8,894 nt of DNA from Bacteroidia bacterium. Its GTDB lineage: Bacteria; Bacteroidota; Bacteroidia; NS11-12g; UBA9320. The notes under the pieces are model-generated. The model did not search any database, was not told the origin of the DNA, and worked only from the letters and a program-made list of their open reading frames with translations. Location: positions 1 through 8,894 of the forward strand of contig JAQWZS010000109.1 in NCBI GenBank assembly GCA_029253325.1, given 5' to 3'. Shown piece by piece: positions 1-6,996 of the stretch; the stretch's first letter is position 1; every line of letters begins with the position of its first letter. A program made the position numbers and the translations under genes.

Positions 1-3000
1 AACCTGTAACCTCATTATATATTGGTGAATCCAATTATAATAAAAGTGCTTTTGTTTTATCCTATATAAAATGCAATTATCCGCGTTTATTGAACCTCAA
101 TAACAATAGTCAACTAAAGGTAAATGGCTCATTTAATTCTTCTTTTTTTAATTTTAGTGATTATCCATCCTTAAAAAATAATCCTTACGTAATTGATTTA
201 TCAAATAACAAAAGAATTAAAGCAGATAAACAAGGAGACCAATCTATAAAATTCAACATAGAGAAGAATGGAATTACTGAATTCTATATCTATGACGCTT
301 CAGACGTAATTACAATTACGTCTATAGAGGAGGTAATACTAGGCAAATCTGTAATTAATCAATCAACTGATTATCTAATAATCACTCATCCGAATTTAGC
401 TTCTGGGGCAAGTAACTATGCTAGTTACAGAATGAGCAATACTGGTGGAAATCACGCTACATCAACTATCTATGTCAATGACATTTACCATGATTTCGGA
501 TATGGAATCGAAGGGCCACTTGCTATAAAAAAATACATCCAATCTTTAAAATCATCAGCTCCAAACCTTCAATACATTCTATTACTTGGCAAGGGTCAGA
601 CCTATGATCGTATTCGAACAAATACCGATCTTAAAACTGCACTTAATCTTGTTCCATCCATTGGGTTTCCACCAAGTGACTATTTGTATGTCTCATCGTT
701 AGATGTAAGTGATTTAGGTTTAGATTTTAGTATTGGAAGAATTCCAGCACGAAATAATGAACAAGTCGAAATATATCTTGATAAAATTAGAGCATTTGAA
801 GCTCAACCGCCAGCAACATGGCAGAAGAAAGTAATTCAACTTGCTGGTGGTATTGGTTTTGAAAACCAATCATTCAAAAATTACCTCAATAACTATTACA
901 CTATTTTAAGTGACACCTCATATGGCGGTTATCGAGTAATGTTCTCAAAATCAGAACCACTTCCAATACAAACAAGCCTTACCTCTAAAATACAAGCCGA
1001 GGTAAATGATGGGTCTAACATGCTTATGTATTTTGGCCATGGGGCCGCTCAAGTAACAGAAATATCACTTGGCGAACCTTCTGAATATGATAATTATGGA
1101 AAAACACCTTTATTCTTTTTTAACGGTTGTGCTTTAGGAAATACTTTTGAAGATTTATCACTTGCAGAAAAATTTCTTTTTGAGCCTAATAAAGGTGCAC
1201 TCGGTTGGATTGCAAGTACCAACTTATCATTCACTTCTCAATTATATTTACACACTTTAGAAATACACAAAAAGTTATTTCAAGACAATTATGGAGAGAG
1301 TATAGCAAGTGCTATTAAGGCTGCTTCAAAAACTTTTGGCAACATTGATCGTCCTTTGGATGTGATTCAATCTAGGCAACTCGTCTATCATGGAGATCCT
1401 GCATTTTCTCTCAAATCACCTAATTTACCTGATTTCAAGTTTACTCAAGTATCTGTTGGTAATGCAACTCGTGGTGATTCATTATCCATTCTAGCTCAAA
1501 TAAACAATATTGGTAAGGCTGTGAACAAAACTTTAAATATTCATTGCAAAATAACGAGCAACGGGCAGTCTGTTTTCAACAACCAGATAGATATCTCAGC
1601 CCCCTATTATCAAAAATTTATTGAATTTAAAGTTCCCCAAGATATTTTATCTGGGCTAATTGACATTCAACTTGAATTGGATAGTGTAAATTCAATACAA
1701 GAAATGCAACCTATCGGAGAATCAAATAATACATACACAACGAAATATCTCATCAAGCAAATATCTCCAACGATTTTGAAACCATCAGCAGATGAAATAA
1801 TCTCAAATACCTCTTTTGAAGTAATACTTCAACTTCCAGGCAACACGGATATAAACAGAGAAATCATCGTTGAATGGGATAGCACTCCATATTTTAAAAA
1901 TCCAATTGACAGGAATCAGTTCAACCATGATAAAACCCTAATCAAAACAGAAGTTATATTTCCTGATGTTGATAATAAAGATTACTACATACGAGCACGT
2001 TACATAGAAAAAGGTGACACTTCTGATTGGGCTTATCAAACTTTTGGTATCATCAAAGATGACCCTGAAGGATGGACTGAAGGTGATCGTTGGAAATTTT
2101 TCAATTCCTCAACAAATGCCATTTCTGTGGACTCAAACACTGGGAAATTTAATTTTTTAAGAACCACATCCAAAGACTATCAAATAGAAACTGGAGGTAG
2201 TGGACTTGGACCATACACATCTCGATGGATCATTATTGATGGAACACCCGTCATTACTAATTGGTGGCCATTCACCGGTGTTTCTATGATATTTATTAAT
2301 CCAGACACAGACGAAAGGTATCACGAACCATCAAACTCCTTTAATGTACCCTTTAAGGCTCCCTGGTTTGGAACTACTCCTCCACCCTACAATGTAGTTG
2401 GTGAACCCTGTGCTATGTATAACTATAATACCAACACGATAGAAGAACAAGATTCTTTAATAGATTTACTAAATCGTGTACCAAATGGTTATCACATCAT
2501 AATGCTAAATATGAGTGATTGCAATACCGAATTATTTAAGCAAGAACTTTGGGATGCATTTTCTGCATATGGCATAACAAAACTTCAAACCATAAAAAAA
2601 GGAGAACCTTTTGGAGTATTTGGAACAAAAGGAAGTGATAAACCTGCCAATGAGTATCTTGCTGACTATCAAAACAACGTTACACAACCAGAAAATCAGA
2701 CCATGAAATATGCTCAAACATTTTCACCCAAATTGACAAAAGGAAGCATTACTTCAAAGTCTATAGGTCCTTCTATAAAATGGGAAACACTAACTTTAGT
2801 ACTAGATCAAAAAGATGCCAATGGTGAAACATTCAATGTTGATATATTTGCCAGCTCTGACAATAAAAACTGGGAATCTAAACTAACCTCATCAAATCTT
2901 AAAATCATTGATTTAGGGAGTATTGATGCTAAAATACACCCATTCATTCAGGTTAAAATTTCCTTTGATGATGATGAAATGAGAACTCCTCAGTCCATAA

Positions 3001-4094
3001 ATCGTTGGAAAATTAACTATGTAAAACCTACTGAAGGTACAATTAATAAAGATCTAGCATTTAAATTTCACAATGATACACTCCAACAAGGAGAGGACTT
3101 GACATATTCGATTAGCTTTGAAAATATCGAGGATCAAGTCTTTGACTCAAGCGAATATGTCATTTATATCAAAAATAGTTCAGGTTTAAATGACACTATA
3201 ACTCGTAATTACATTGACTCCCTTTTTCCACGCCAACATATCACTATTCAAGACACTATTCAAACCTTTAAAATGGAAGGAGAATACGAATTTTTTGTTG
3301 GTTTCAATCACCAACAAGAAGTGGTAGAACAGACTTATGACAACAACTATTTCAATCAGCAGTTTTATGTTGACAAGGATTTGACCAACCCGCTTTTAGA
3401 TGTCGTTTTTGACGGAAAGCATATCATCGATTATGATATTGTGTCACCTAATACCATCATTTCGATGTCTATTAAAGATGATAATCCTTATCGATTAATT
3501 GACGACGAATCCTACATTTCAGCATACCTTAAACACCCTAACGGAGAAATAGATACCTTGCAAGAAGGAATGGAACAAGTTGAATTTATTCCAAGCACAC
3601 AAAAAGATGAAGAAGCCATTCTCAAATATTCTGCTCAGAATCTTGAAACAGGCAGTTATATCTTAAGTGTAAAAGCAACAGATAAGACAGGAAATGAGTC
3701 GAGTGAAATGGGTTATTCCATCAACTTTGAAGTTATTAGAGAAGCCAGTATCACCAACTTTTATCCCTATCCTAATCCAGCATCCAGCTCTGTACAATTT
3801 GTATATACACTAACCGGAAATCAAGTCCCAGATTACATCAAAATTCAAATTATGACCGTATCAGGTAAAGTCGTTCGAGAAATTACCCAAAATGAGTTAG
3901 GCTATATTCAAATAGGAAATAATATTTCAGATTTTGCATGGGATTGCACCGACCAGTATGGCGACCGACTAGCTAATGGTGTGTATCTATACAAGGTAAA
4001 ATCCCGACTCAACGGAAAGAATATGGAAATTAGAGAAACATCTGGCGATCACTTTTTCTCCAATGGTTTTGGTAAGTTGTATTTAGTGAAATAA
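1..4094 (+). CDS. porU2: Gingipain-fold (peptidase C25) surface protein, putative T9SS sortase PorU2-like, 5'-truncated by window
   Basis: The frame is open from base 3 to the TAA at 4092-4094, so about 1,363 codons are visible and the true start, with any signal peptide, lies upstream. The TTG at 90 is an internal Leu codon, not a start. Visible order: N-terminal beta domain (YPR near 78-86, VIDLSN near 192); C25 catalytic domain from about 369 (DYLIITHP), with GRIPAR (735-752), the likely catalytic His in YFGHGA (His codon 1038-1040), the likely Cys in FFNGC (Cys codon 1128-1130) and YHGDPAF (about 1386-1406); a CARDB-like domain (about 1425-1755); an Fn3-like region (about 1765-2055); an ILEI/FAM3-like domain (about 2247-2633); a beta-rich domain (about 2704-3030); a second CARDB-like domain (to about 3385); a conserved segment starting DVVFDG (3399); and a FlgD-like C-terminal domain (about 3756-4015). 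The order fits PorU2-type proteins rather than secreted gingipains. PorU is the T9SS C-terminal signal peptidase/sortase at the outer membrane; the role of PorU2 is not established. The family call is from memory of its motifs. Confidence 0.85.
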   Translation, partial: PVTSLYIGESNYNKSAFVLSYIKCNYPRLLNLNNNSQLKVNGSFNSSFFNFSDYPSLKNNPYVIDLSNNKRIKADKQGDQSIKFNIEKNGITEFYIYDASDVITITSIEEVILGKSVINQSTDYLIITHPNLASGASNYASYRMSNTGGNHATSTIYVNDIYHDFGYGIEGPLAIKKYIQSLKSSAPNLQYILLLGKGQTYDRIRTNTDLKTALNLVPSIGFPPSDYLYVSSLDVSDLGLDFSIGRIPARNNEQVEIYLDKIRAFEAQPPATWQKKVIQLAGGIGFENQSFKNYLNNYYTILSDTSYGGYRVMFSKSEPLPIQTSLTSKIQAEVNDGSNMLMYFGHGAAQVTEISLGEPSEYDNYGKTPLFFFNGCALGNTFEDLSLAEKFLFEPNKGALGWIASTNLSFTSQLYLHTLEIHKKLFQDNYGESIASAIKAASKTFGNIDRPLDVIQSRQLVYHGDPAFSLKSPNLPDFKFTQVSVGNATRGDSLSILAQINNIGKAVNKTLNIHCKITSNGQSVFNNQIDISAPYYQKFIEFKVPQDILSGLIDIQLELDSVNSIQEMQPIGESNNTYTTKYLIKQISPTILKPSADEIISNTSFEVILQLPGNTDINREIIVEWDSTPYFKNPIDRNQFNHDKTLIKTEVIFPDVDNKDYYIRARYIEKGDTSDWAYQTFGIIKDDPEGWTEGDRWKFFNSSTNAISVDSNTGKFNFLRTTSKDYQIETGGSGLGPYTSRWIIIDGTPVITNWWPFTGVSMIFINPDTDERYHEPSNSFNVPFKAPWFGTTPPPYNVVGEPCAMYNYNTNTIEEQDSLIDLLNRVPNGYHIIMLNMSDCNTELFKQELWDAFSAYGITKLQTIKKGEPFGVFGTKGSDKPANEYLADYQNNVTQPENQTMKYAQTFSPKLTKGSITSKSIGPSIKWETLTLVLDQKDANGETFNVDIFASSDNKNWESKLTSSNLKIIDLGSIDAKIHPFIQVKISFDDDEMRTPQSINRWKINYVKPTEGTINKDLAFKFHNDTLQQGEDLTYSISFENIEDQVFDSSEYVIYIKNSSGLNDTITRNYIDSLFPRQHITIQDTIQTFKMEGEYEFFVGFNHQQEVVEQTYDNNYFNQQFYVDKDLTNPLLDVVFDGKHIIDYDIVSPNTIISMSIKDDNPYRLIDDESYISAYLKHPNGEIDTLQEGMEQVEFIPSTQKDEEAILKYSAQNLETGSYILSVKATDKTGNESSEMGYSINFEVIREASITNFYPYPNPASSSVQFVYTLTGNQVPDYIKIQIMTVSGKVVREITQNELGYIQIGNNISDFAWDCTDQYGDRLANGVYLYKVKSRLNGKNMEIRETSGDHFFSNGFGKLYLVK
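302..323. repeat. Perfect inverted repeat, 10-bp arms, 2-nt spacer, inside the C25 gene
   Basis: The arms are AGACGTAATT (302-311) and AATTACGTCT (314-323), exact reverse complements separated by AC. It lies within coding sequence (Ser-Asp-Val-Ile-Thr-Ile-Thr-Ser). It may be an operator-like palindrome or chance in AT-rich DNA; nothing adjacent shows a function. Confidence 0.6.
2247..2633 (+). other. ILEI/FAM3-like domain inside the C25 protein
   Basis: This part of the C25 protein reads like the ILEI (interleukin-like EMT inducer, FAM3/PANDER) fold. A GVSMIFINPDT strand (starting 2277) resembles the family's G-[IV]-N-[VF]-V-hydrophobic-[DN]-P-x-T opening. It is followed by an SNSFNV segment in place of the usual FDTY, by SLIDLLNRVPNGYHIIMLNM (helix, then IP-x-G and a strand), by an LWDAFSAYGI helix in the position of the LGS segment, and by GEPFGVFGTKG (to about 2633) in place of the closing W-x-F-x-G-x-KG. 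It has an insertion between the first two blocks. The domain is known from vertebrate FAM3 and POMGNT1 proteins, where it binds sugars or acts extracellularly. Its presence here suggests a carbohydrate-binding or structural role, which is inference. Confidence 0.6.
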
Positions 4095-4109
4095 AAATAA
4101 ATCACTAAA
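4082..4109. terminator. Weak hairpin between convergent genes, possible bidirectional terminator
   Basis: TTTAGTGA (4082-4089) and TCACTAAA (4102-4109) are exact reverse complements around a 12-nt A/T-only loop that contains the stop codon of the C25 gene. The position, between two convergent genes 33 nt apart, fits a shared terminator. The stem is short and AT-rich, and no T-tract follows on either strand, so an intrinsic terminator is uncertain. Confidence 0.35.
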
Positions 4110-4127
4110 AAATAACAAATTCCATCA

Positions 4128-4979
4128 TTAACATTTCACCAATTGACCAGAATCATCAAAACTAAGTCGTATTGGAAAACCCAAAAACTTTTGCCTAAAT
4201 TTTGTGCTATTATACGCATTACGTAGAATGGGTATTCGAATGATAATGTAGTCTACTCCCATCAAAACTTGTAACATTCGTTTTCGTAAAAATCCAATGT
4301 TAGATTGAGATTGAACTCTTTTAACCTCGGACATATAATTCCCCTTGTTAGATATCGATATCTGAGCAAAAGAATGCATTCTAAAACTTGCTAAAACTTG
4401 AGGTATGGAGTAAAGTAATTCCGTCTTAAAAAATTCGAACCATAAATCATAGTCATTAGCATATCGATAATCTTTAGACATCCCTCCCGCTTTTTCATAC
4501 AATTCTTGCCTCCAAAATGTAGATTCTTGTTGGATAAATATTTTGGAAGATAAAGTCCAAGTATATTTTGAAATGGAGGGAAACACATGTGCATCCCATA
4601 TGCGAATAACTCCTAAATCATTAGAAGTGCTTGGTGTCCCTGTCAGCCATGAAATTTCTGGGAACTTTTCAAAAGCATTCATCACAGTATTAATTGCACC
4701 ATCTCGATAAAGATCATCTGAATTTAACCAAGCTTGAATATCAGAAGGATATTTCTTAAATCCATAATCTATAGCTTCATAATTGTTCAATCCTTTGACT
4801 ATCTCATAAGTTGTACCTGTAGTTTTCAATATCTGAATTGAATTATCTGTCGAACCTCCATCAATAACCACATGCTTTAGATTTGGATATTGCTGACTCT
4901 GAATAGACCGTATACAAGCCTCCAAAAACCGATCTCCGTTTAGGTTAGGTGTGATTATGGTAATGCTTAAGTTACTCAT
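4128..4979 (-). CDS. Family 2 glycosyltransferase (GT-A fold)
   Basis: This 283-residue protein is a cytoplasmic GT2-type transferase of the kind that adds a sugar from a nucleotide donor to a surface glycan. Evidence: the opening strand ITIITPNLNG (residues 6-15), the nucleotide-binding VVIDGGSTDNS (37-47), the metal-binding DxD-equivalent LNSDD (85-89), a FIQQESTFWR block (148-157) typical of this subgroup, and NDYDLWFEF (175-183), the likely acceptor-site acidic motif. No transmembrane segment is obvious, though the C-terminal part (about 240-265) is hydrophobic and basic and may associate with the membrane. I place the start at the ATG at 4979, because it overlaps the upstream gene's stop as ATGA and directly precedes the conserved first strand. 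A TTG start at 5009 would add ten non-conserved residues inside the upstream gene. It is the second gene of a two-gene operon. The exact sugar specificity cannot be read. Confidence 0.9.
   Translation of the reverse strand: MSNLSITIITPNLNGDRFLEACIRSIQSQQYPNLKHVVIDGGSTDNSIQILKTTGTTYEIVKGLNNYEAIDYGFKKYPSDIQAWLNSDDLYRDGAINTVMNAFEKFPEISWLTGTPSTSNDLGVIRIWDAHVFPSISKYTWTLSSKIFIQQESTFWRQELYEKAGGMSKDYRYANDYDLWFEFFKTELLYSIPQVLASFRMHSFAQISISNKGNYMSEVKRVQSQSNIGFLRKRMLQVLMGVDYIIIRIPILRNAYNSTKFRQKFLGFPIRLSFDDSGQLVKC
4381..4400. repeat. Tandem direct repeat, 2 x 10 bp, inside the GT2 gene
   Basis: CTAAAACTTG occurs twice in immediate succession. The unit is not a multiple of three, but the encoded VLASFRMHS agrees with the usual pattern of the family, so it does not mark a frameshift or recent insertion. 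Probably coincidental. Confidence 0.55.
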
Positions 4980-5815
4980 AAATTCAATGAGGGTATATGA
5001 GATTTCCAAAACTGAGGGTCATACTTTTCGCGAGCATGACAACCAAAAGGCAGTTGGTTATGATTTAAACGATAACATTCTCTTGGCATAGTTTCAAAAC
5101 TAAACATCAATGCATCTTCTAACGAAGAAAGTGTAAATTCTTTATGATTTTGAATAAATTGAGACCAAACCACATCTTCATTCGACCAATTGTATTTCGC
5201 TTTCTCAAAATAAAATGAACGACCTTGGATTTTAATCAAAAATCGAGCAGGTAAATAAACAAATAACTTAAATAGCCTTCGTTTCCAATTATTTGCTGGG
5301 TGATAAAGTTTCCAGAGACTATCTGATATAGTCAAGTTTGATTTTAGAGCTTTGATAAATGAAGGGATATGACGAAGTGAAAAACCTCCATTACCCACCA
5401 ATAAGCCCTCTTTTTCTGGCACATCAGCTACTAACCAAGGTGCTCCAATGTAAGTATATGCCTTATCTATGAATACATCCAAAGAATCTTTAATAATAAA
5501 AGCATCGGTTTGAAAAACAAGCATGTATTCATAGCTTTTGAACCGTTGATAAAACTCATTCGATAAAAGTAGGCGATTGTATGAAACAACGTCTTTAAAA
5601 TATCCTTCGTCAAAAGAGGCTTTCTTCAAGGTTATAAAATCACTTAGTAGAGGGGTTAAACAATCATAATTAAGCTGAACAAAAAAATCTGAACCTACCA
5701 AGCACACGTGCAAATTAGATTGTGACTCAAGTTTATTCAATGATTCCATAGACTGAATTTCAGATTTATTCAGCAATTTGTATACTGGTACTATTACAAC
5801 CACCGATTGGTTCAT
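4976..5815 (-). CDS. DUF5672 family protein, putative glycosyltransferase
   Basis: This 279-residue protein matches the DUF5672 pattern, found mainly in polysaccharide loci and predicted to be a GT-A-like glycosyltransferase. Visible motifs: a first strand VVVIVPVY (residues 5-12), YMLVFQTDAFI (97-107), in which QTDA stands where a DxD-type donor/metal site is expected, YIGAPW (122-127), VGNGGFSLR (140-148), WSNEDVVWS (210-218), and a terminal LPFGCHAREKYDPQFW (255-270). All of these recur in the family. No signal peptide is evident; a hydrophobic stretch around 181-196 may contact the membrane. The ATG at 5815 is preceded by no clear Shine-Dalgarno but by a -7 type promoter box 16 nt upstream. 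Its TGA (4978-4976) overlaps the ATG of the GT2 gene, so the two are translationally coupled and probably act on the same glycan. Activity and substrate are inferred; the family has no well-defined reaction that I know of. Confidence 0.85.
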   Translation of the reverse strand: MNQSVVVIVPVYKLLNKSEIQSMESLNKLESQSNLHVCLVGSDFFVQLNYDCLTPLLSDFITLKKASFDEGYFKDVVSYNRLLLSNEFYQRFKSYEYMLVFQTDAFIIKDSLDVFIDKAYTYIGAPWLVADVPEKEGLLVGNGGFSLRHIPSFIKALKSNLTISDSLWKLYHPANNWKRRLFKLFVYLPARFLIKIQGRSFYFEKAKYNWSNEDVVWSQFIQNHKEFTLSSLEDALMFSFETMPRECYRLNHNQLPFGCHAREKYDPQFWKSHIPSLNL

Positions 5816-5831
5816 TGATAAGATTAGATGA

Positions 5832-5839
5832 CAAAAGTA
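5832..5839 (-). promoter_or_regulatory. Bacteroidota -7 promoter box (TACTTTTG) for the DUF5672/GT2 operon
   Basis: The minus strand reads TACTTTTG here, an exact match to the Bacteroidota -7 consensus TAnnTTTG. It ends 16 nt before the ATG at 5815, implying a very short leader. A weak -33 candidate, TGTG, lies 17 nt further upstream (one mismatch to TTTG). Confidence 0.55.
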
Positions 5840-5924
5840 GAGATTCTACTATTTATCACATTGATTTATGAAGAATATCATAATAACAAAACTATATGCT
5901 AATCAAAATACCCCATTAAAATCC

Positions 5925-5932
5925 TACCTTTG
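5925..5932 (+). promoter_or_regulatory. Bacteroidota -7 promoter box (TACCTTTG) for the GT4/IMPase operon
   Basis: TACCTTTG matches TAnnTTTG exactly and ends only 8 nt before the ATG at 5941. With the usual distance from -7 box to start site, the transcript would begin within a few bases of the start codon, so it would be leaderless or nearly so. No clear TTG/TTTG -33 element is seen at the expected distance, so activator help is possible. Confidence 0.55.
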
Positions 5933-5940
5933 AATCATCA

Positions 5941-6996
5941 ATGAAACCTAGAATACTATTCATATGCCCCGATATATCTGAACCCAGTGGTGGAGTCAAA
6001 CAAATCTACCGCCAAGTAGATGTACTTAATAGTTTGGGATATAAGGCATTAATAGTACACCAAAATCAAGGATTCAAACCTCAGTGGTTTAAATTTGATA
6101 CGCCTATCGAATATCATTATATGATTCATGCAGAGCTCAACAATCAGCCTGCTATTCTTCCTCAGTGGTACATTAAATTGAGAGAGGCTCAATTGGCTCG
6201 AAATGATTTCAAAATTGATAATTCAGACATCCTTGTATTTCCAGAAGCATACGGACCCAACATTAATAAAGTATTCCCCTCCCATTCTAAGGTAATTTAT
6301 AACCAAGGTTGTTATAATTCATTTCGAAAATTCCCCCTTCAACTAACTAAGTCCGAAACTCCATATACACATTTCAATACACTTGCAACAATTGTAAACT
6401 CTGATGACGCAATCAATTATTTGAAACTAGCCTTTGGAGATATTCCAATTTTTAAAATTCACCATTCCATTGACATGGAAATTTTTAAACCTGCATCGAA
6501 AAAGAAACAGATCCTTTATATGCCTCGAAAAAATGTTGGAGACATCAAACAAGTGATCCAAATCAATGCTCTTCGCGAAAACCTGAATGGTTGGATAATC
6601 AAAGATTTAGATCAGCTAACGCATACTGAAATAGCCCATGCCATGAATGAGAGTAGTATTTTTTTAAGTTCAAATTTAGATGAGGGATTCTCACTGCCGT
6701 CTATTGAAGCTATGGCTAGCGGTTGTTTAGTTATTGGATATCCAGGCAAAGGAGGAAAAGAATATTTCAAACCAGAATTCTCCATGCCCGTTTCAGATAA
6801 AGATATCCAACAATTCGCAATAAAATTAGAAGAAGGTATTCAAAAAATAGAAAATCAGCCCCAATACCTTAAAGATATTGCACAAAAAGCTCGAACATAT
6901 ATTAGTAACAATCACATTGAAAAGAGTGAAAAACGAGACATTCAAAATGCTTGGGGTTTTATTTTGAAAGCCAATTCAAACAGATTAAATGCTTGA
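5941..6996 (+). CDS. GT4-like glycosyltransferase (GT-B fold)
   Basis: This 351-residue protein has the two-domain layout of GT-B retaining transferases. The N-terminal domain opens with RILFICPD and the glycine-rich acceptor-side loop SGGVKQIYRQVDVLNSLGY (residues 16-34). The C-terminal donor domain starts near ILYMPRKN (about 190) and carries DEGFSLPSIEAMASGCLVIG (247-266), whose Glu248 and Glu256 form the E-x7-E nucleotide-sugar motif of GT4/GT1 families, followed by a GGKEYF loop. No signal peptide or membrane anchor is visible, so it is probably cytoplasmic or peripheral. The ATG start sits 8 nt after a TACCTTTG promoter box and directly before the conserved first strand. Its TGA (6994-6996) lies inside the start of the IMPase gene (ATGCTTGA), so the two are co-expressed. 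It is divergent from the DUF5672/GT2 operon and likely contributes to the same or a related glycan. Donor and acceptor are unknown. Confidence 0.88.
   Translation: MKPRILFICPDISEPSGGVKQIYRQVDVLNSLGYKALIVHQNQGFKPQWFKFDTPIEYHYMIHAELNNQPAILPQWYIKLREAQLARNDFKIDNSDILVFPEAYGPNINKVFPSHSKVIYNQGCYNSFRKFPLQLTKSETPYTHFNTLATIVNSDDAINYLKLAFGDIPIFKIHHSIDMEIFKPASKKKQILYMPRKNVGDIKQVIQINALRENLNGWIIKDLDQLTHTEIAHAMNESSIFLSSNLDEGFSLPSIEAMASGCLVIGYPGKGGKEYFKPEFSMPVSDKDIQQFAIKLEEGIQKIENQPQYLKDIAQKARTYISNNHIEKSEKRDIQNAWGFILKANSNRLNA

Noticed and set aside
2532..2717. Minus-strand open frame of 61 codons within the C25 gene
   Set aside because: It lies fully opposite a conserved coding region, has no recognisable motif and no promoter, and is explained as a shadow of the plus-strand frame.
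1..4094. Secreted gingipain-type virulence protease
   Set aside because: The long multidomain tail with CARDB-like, ILEI-like and FlgD-like parts and the DVVFDG segment fit PorU2-type proteins, not the short secreted gingipains.
4350..4363. 14-bp palindrome around GATATCGATATC in the GT2 gene
   Set aside because: Perfect palindromes of this size are expected about once by chance in AT-rich DNA of this length, and it lies within coding sequence.
4391..4594. Second minus-strand frame inside the GT2 gene
   Set aside because: It overlaps the conserved GT2 core in another frame and its translation shows no family features.
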